Part shown: positions 59,812 through 64,000 of the stretch, piece after piece
Numbering within the stretch: position 1 is the stretch's first letter
Layout of the letters: each line of letters opens with the position of its first letter
NCBI GenBank assembly: GCA_026874595.1
Contig: CM049318.1
Location: forward strand, 56,591,750-56,655,749
DNA: 64,000 nucleotides
Origin: Sipunculus nudus
Lineage: Eukaryota > Annelida > Sipuncula > Golfingiida > Sipunculidae
Reading direction: 5' to 3'
Translations under genes and position numbers: made by a program
Notes under the pieces: model-generated
Seen by the model: only the letters and a program-made list of their open reading frames with translations
Database searches by the model: none
Told to the model about the DNA's origin: nothing

Positions 59812-60062
59812 TTATCGAAAGCAGCTGAGTGGTAAAAAGCTCGGCCTTCTGTGCTAGCCACTCGGGTTCGATACCCGGTGTGGCTATGAGAGTGGGTTGT
59901 AGTGGGCTGTCCGAGGTCGGTTGTTTTCTACAGGTCCTAAGGTTTCCTCCACCCATACCGACTACCGAGCGCCAAGATCCGTGCCATGGAGAGTGTCTTG
60001 TATTAGTTATTATAACTAGTTGTACAATCCATGTAAAGTAAATAAAGTTTATATTTTAAAAA
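59812..60062 (+). mobile_element. tRNA-derived SINE
   Basis: A-box region GCTGAGTGGTAAAAAGCTCGG minus one base (59824-59843), a perfect B box GGTTCGATACC (59865-59875), body with GGTTTCCTCCACCC and tail TGTACAATCCATGTAAAGTA with A/T-rich end. Same family as 29031-29255. The minus-strand ORF 59750-59956 is an accidental reading. Confidence 0.85.
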
Positions 60063-60507
60063 AATCCTGTGTCCTGAAGGTGTTGACCAGTAAACACTAA
60101 CAGGCAGTCAAAGAAGATGCAACAGATCCATTGCATATACCATGGCTTGTATTGTAGAAACTCTTGCTGTATGGTTATCAGACTCGATGTATGACAGGGC
60201 CTTATAATATTGAGTCCGATTATATTGGGCCAAGATCCAGGATTCCAGGTTTCTTACTACATGTAGAACAATGCCTTCTAAATGTTATTTAGTTAGAAAG
60301 GATATTTATTTTCTATATGGCTTCCTTTAGATCAATAAATTTTATAATGATTTGTCAAAAAAACCAAGCCAACCAGCAAAAGTATAGACAGGACCTTTTC
60401 AGACCAGGTGATATAATACACCTGATGATATATATGATAAATAGAACAGTAGCCAAAAGCTGGTACCAACATATAATTTAACATACATGTATATATTTTC
60501 CTTCCAG
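60063..60507. other. Putative INSIG first intron, 3' part
   Basis: No feature other than the polypyrimidine tract and acceptor ending at 60507. Confidence 0.4.
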
Positions 60508-60539
60508 GTAAATATATCCAGCTGGTCTGGTTTGCAGAA

Positions 60540-60635
60540 ATGGAACCACAGAATAGAATGTGCAGCCTATTTTTGAGGGCATCCTTCCTCTTCACAGTAG
60601 GAGTGCTTTTTGCATTGGTGCTAAATTTATTACAG
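60540..60635 (+). CDS. INSIG: INSIG coding exon A (start)
   Basis: Thirty-two codons, [20 protein letters not shown] then [12 protein letters not shown], followed by donor GTAAGT. The ATG has G at -3 and G at +4. The acceptor is either TTCCTTCCAG ending at 60507 (stronger pyrimidine tract) or TTTGCAG ending at 60537; both lie upstream of the ATG, so the protein is the same. Confidence 0.92.
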
Positions 60636-63600
60636 GTAAGTCACAGGTACTTCACTGTAGTAACTAAAGGTTAAACTCAGGTAACACGGCCATGAAAATG
60701 TCCTAGATCAGATAGTATAATGAAAAGTTGGCTGATAAGTGAACAAACTACTGTGATGTTAATTACCTATTTAACCACAGATAGGGTCATTTATTTCTCA
60801 TTTGTGAAATAGTTGAGCTATCTGTGAACTCCATTGGTGCATGAGTCACTGGTCACGAGTGACTTAGAATCATAGAAAGCTTTTATTAATATTGGTTTTA
60901 TTATGGCTATGTTTATTACCACATACAATTTGGCATCTTAGTGAAATGTACCGTGTTAGAACTTAGAAGTGGTAAATAATATCAACACTGTGATGATGAC
61001 TTACTCTGTACAGTTGGCATTTACTGTTTTCAATGTTTTAAAACACAATAGGTATGATCGGTTCCTTTTCTATGATATTTACATGAATTTCGGATTTGGC
61101 TTAAAATTTGATGCAAGTTTCAGTGTATTCAATAGAACTCCGCACAAAACCCAATTATTTTTAGTTGTTTTCAAAATCATAATTCACCATTACACAAAAG
61201 GGTATTCTTTATTAATATAAGATCTTGTATCTTGTCATTTGAATTTGCCTGTCATGTTCAGTCGATACTGTCTTTGTAATAATATATTTTGTTTAAGGTA
61301 CAGAGGAATGTCACTTTGTTTCCACCTGAAGTGTTGGCTAGTCTTTTCTCCTCAGCTTGGTGGGTTCCCCCAAGTTGTGGTACGGCTGCAGGTATGTTTA
61401 ATTATTTAACTTATTAATAAAAAAAAAGTTCTTTGCATTTTCTAATAACCATTGACTTGTAAAAATCATGGAGGCTAACTGATATTGTCATACACCTATG
61501 GGAGAACCAGCTACTTGGGAACTGACTGGATGTTTAACAACTTGTCTCATTTTCATATGAACAGCATTTTGTCTTTGCTCATCGATAACTGAAAATCTCT
61601 ATCTTAATCTGAACAGAACTTTGTTTATTATTCCATACAGATCAGTGGCAACATGATCAGACAGACGTACTATTTACATGCTTAATTTTACTTGTACATG
61701 TTACAATCAAGGGGCTTTCATCCATAAAGAAAAACTTGGGCCCAGCAAATTTGTTATTGAGTAATTATTGTGAGAACATGTGTGACCTTCATTCCGGTCA
61801 TCCAGTCCCATATAACCTTGTCAGAATATGGTTAATGGAACAGAGATAATGGACATTCCCCAAAACTGATAAGTTATAAATATCACCAGGGCTAGATGAG
61901 GTGACTGTGCACTTCGGTGCAGTGTTTTGATTTTACTTGATACATAACTATCACTGAGGTCAGTGGGTGCGTTGTGCTGACGTCGTATGCAGGTTTCCAG
62001 GTTGTAAAGGTGGTGTGATTATCTTGTGGTCTTAAACACGGTCAGACAGTACATAATAAAAAGCTGGCTCTATTTTTTATTAATGGCACCTTTTAGGAAC
62101 TTGCTCACCTGACTTGGTTTATTTACTACTGTCAGGAGACCCATGTTGTTTGGAACCAGTGGTACGAATATTTTATCAGTTGCTTGATCTAGCTTTATAA
62201 AGATAAGTGTGTTTGTTATGGGAAAAACACTTATTTATCACATTATTAGGTATTTGTTATGAGGTATTATGTTAGTGAAAGTGCTAAATCATTGCAAGAT
62301 CCAAAATCAGGTCATCCTGCCACAGTCAGGTGATTCTTGTCTGTCATGTTCGTGTAGAAAGCAAAATATTATCAATAATGGATAACAATGCCAGTCAAAG
62401 AGAAACTTATTGTATAATAAAAGTTATAAAAATTAAATCTGCTTTGGCATACAGGGAAGAATTTGCATGTAGTTGTGAAGTTTCTTATTCCCCCCCCCCC
62501 CCCCCCTTAGGCCCCCAAATAAATAAAAGAGTTATAAAAATCTTCATTCCCGTCACCCAGTCCCATATGACCTTGTTAGAATATGGTAAATGGAAGAGAT
62601 ATAGGACATTCCCCAAAACTAATAAGTTATAAATATCACCCGGGCTAGATGAGGTGACTGGCACTTCGGTGCAGTGTTTTGACTTGATTGTGTGTCAGTG
62701 GGTGTGTTGTCCAGGTTGTACAGGTGGTCTGATCATCTTGTGGTCTCAAACACGGTCAAACAGGATATAACAAGCTGGCTCTCTTATTTGTATGTCACCT
62801 TTGAGGCACAGACTCACCTGACTTGGGTTTTAGGAGACCCCTGTTTGGAACCAGTGGTGTGAAAATTTTATCAGTTACTTGATCTAGCTATATAATTTAA
62901 AGATCAGCATGTTTGTTCTGGAAAAAAAAACACACTTGTTTATCATATTATTAGGTAGTTGTTGTGTGGTATCATGTTAGCAAGAATGCAAAATCATTGC
63001 AGTTGCTTAATCAATTACTTGATCTAGCTATATAAAGATCAGCATGTTTGTTATGGGGAAAAACACTTATTTATCATATAATTAGGTAGTTGTTATTTAG
63101 TATCATGTTAGTGAGTGCTCAGTCATTGAAAGATACAAAATTAGGTGATTCTTGTATGTCATGTCCTTTGTGGGAATCAAAATATTATCCAGAATAGATA
63201 ACAATGCCAGTCAAAGAAGTTACTGGAAGAATTTCCATGTAGTTATGAAGTTTCTATTTCCCCACTGCCCTGCCCCTTGAGGCCCCAAAATAAATAAAAA
63301 GAGTAATAAAATTTAATTTTGGCTTGATATGCATATCAGTTTATTTTTATTTAAATTTAACGCTGAGTTTGAAGTTTGATTGAAAAATTCTGTAACCTTT
63401 GTGAATTTTGAGTGGACAGCCCAAGCCATCTCGCCTGACTCATTTTATACCTCTTGTAGAGCACTGTGTTTGCTTTATTAGTTATCGCTGTTCAAAGTTT
63501 GTCTCTTTCTATTTCAGCGATTATAGGTCTTCTGTACCCATTCTTTGATCGCAAGTTGGGCGAGGAACACAAGTACCGGCGTGAATGGTCCAGTGTAATG

Positions 63601-63642
63601 AGATGTGTCGCTGTCTTCGTGGGCATTAACCATGCCAGTGCA
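60540..63642 (+). CDS. INSIG: INSIG (insulin-induced gene) protein, 5' half
   Basis: Exons 60540-60635, 61298-61391 and 63518-63642 join to 105 codons with correct GT-AG sites. The sequence reads like INSIG1/2: [58 protein letters not shown] and [25 protein letters not shown] is a six-helix ER membrane protein. With oxysterol bound it holds SCAP-SREBP in the ER, and it also recruits E3 ligases to HMG-CoA reductase. Residues ~10-32 form the first membrane helix; the loop and second helix follow. The N-terminus is short (about ten residues before TM1), so it lacks the extension of vertebrate INSIG1 and is closer to INSIG2 in layout. The remaining ~115 residues (TM3-TM6) lie beyond base 64000. 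CCDC93 is its divergent neighbour. Confidence 0.95.
60636..61297. other. INSIG intron between coding exons A and B
   Basis: Plain AT-rich intron. The 83-codon ORF at 60969-61220 has no recognisable features. Confidence 0.5.
61298..61391 (+). CDS. INSIG: INSIG coding exon B
   Basis: [20 protein letters not shown], then [11 protein letters not shown] plus one base (phase 1), with acceptor GTTTAAG and donor GTATGT. This is the most conserved N-terminal block of the family. Confidence 0.96.
61780..63310. repeat. Tandem duplication of ~750 bp in INSIG intron
   Basis: The first copy (about 61780-62525) and second copy (about 62540-63300) share CATCCAGTCCCATATAACCT / CACCCAGTCCCATATGACCT, ACATTCCCCAAAACT, AAGTTATAAATATCACC, GATGAGGTGACTG, GCACTTCGGTGCAGTGTTTT, AACACGGTCA, GATAACAATGCCAGTCAAAG and the closing C-tract/'GGCCCC'. 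The second copy has an internal repeat of GATCTAGCTATATAAAGATC. A C tract is at 62492-62508. Confidence 0.9.
63518..63642 (+). CDS. INSIG: INSIG coding exon C
   Basis: It completes Ala from phase 1, then encodes [40 protein letters not shown] and A. The acceptor is TATTTCAG; the donor GTATCC is weak but sits exactly where the family alignment (GINHASA|KVDFD) places a boundary. Confidence 0.94.
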
Positions 63643-64000
63643 GTATCCTTTCATGATGAACTTGTTTTCAATTTAGTCTTCAGCTGATTATGTGCATATT
63701 TATACTACTTGAATGAATTCAAATTGCATAAATGAGGTATATGATGATAATCAATGCCCAAGTTCTAGTTTCATAAAGTGTTAATTATATTTAGCACACT
63801 TGAGGTCACAATAAGTTGTTCACTTCATAGTTCACATCAGTGGGCATGAAATCAAATTACAAGCTACTGTAGAGTATTATCAGGTTTACCTACAAGCATT
63901 CCGGTTGTATTAACCACAAAATAATATTTTCAACTGTAAACACAGAGCTATCAGAGACTAAAATAAGAAATATCACACCAAGTTTTAAAATTAATTGGTT
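63643..64000. other. INSIG intron after coding exon C
   Basis: AT-rich intron up to the window end; the exon encoding the following KVDFD-like block is not reached. Confidence 0.6.

Noticed and set aside
59821-59895. A tRNA gene, because of A and B boxes
   Set aside because: No complete cloverleaf could be formed, and the sequence continues into a SINE body and tail shared with 29031-29255.

Overview
This is intron-containing animal nuclear DNA, most likely from a bivalve or related mollusc. It is AT-rich, poor in CpG outside young insertions, and about four-fifths introns and repeats. The 'TGACCTTTGACCT' dispersed repeats, the pearl/Helentron-like elements carrying tandem cores and ACGG microsatellites, and the tRNA-derived SINEs are typical of bivalves. 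The species assignment is inference. No prokaryotic, organellar or viral gene is visible.

There are two real protein-coding genes, both incomplete in the window. On the minus strand, CCDC93 starts near 46489 and is followed through 13 exons to 12073. All splice sites are GT-AG, all phases are compatible, and the exons give 370 codons. The remaining third or more of the protein must lie beyond base 1. On the plus strand, an INSIG gene begins near 60540 and runs through three coding exons to 63642 (105 codons), and it continues past base 64000. A likely non-coding first exon ends at 58510. The two genes are divergent neighbours about 12-14 kb apart. In human, CCDC93 and INSIG2 are also divergent neighbours (2q14), so this looks like a very old linkage. 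CCDC93 belongs to the Commander/CCC endosomal recycling complex, which returns LDL receptor and other cargo to the surface. INSIG is the ER sterol-sensing brake on SCAP-SREBP and HMG-CoA reductase. Both therefore touch cholesterol homeostasis.

Layout: 1-840 dispersed repeat; 890-3925 G-poor C/A-rich minisatellite; 5640-11960 a 6.3-kb GTAC-rich minisatellite (about 43-bp unit) ending about 110 bp from a CCDC93 splice donor; 12-46.5 kb CCDC93 exons and introns. The introns hold several Helitron/HINE-like elements with tandem cores (15.0-17.7, 19.2-23.4, 36.5-38.2 kb), a TA-flanked TIR element (27.6-28.7 kb) and a SINE (29.0 kb). The intergenic region is 46.5-58.4 kb. It is packed with insertions: two TIR elements with exact 9-bp target duplications (46552-48052 and 48329-49761, the second with a C48/Ulp1-like protease fragment) and a hAT-like element with an exact 8-bp duplication (50271-52153), which sits between two GACTCGG-rich arms. 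From 58.3 kb on lie the INSIG promoter, including a candidate SRE/NF-Y pair, and the 5' half of INSIG, with another SINE and an intronic 750-bp duplication.

The most noteworthy points are the CCDC93-INSIG head-to-head linkage, the SREBP-type site in front of INSIG, a transposon inserted immediately upstream of the CCDC93 start that duplicated a TGACGTG motif, and a pair of inverted 1.6-1.7-kb repeats flanking CCDC93 exons 8-12.
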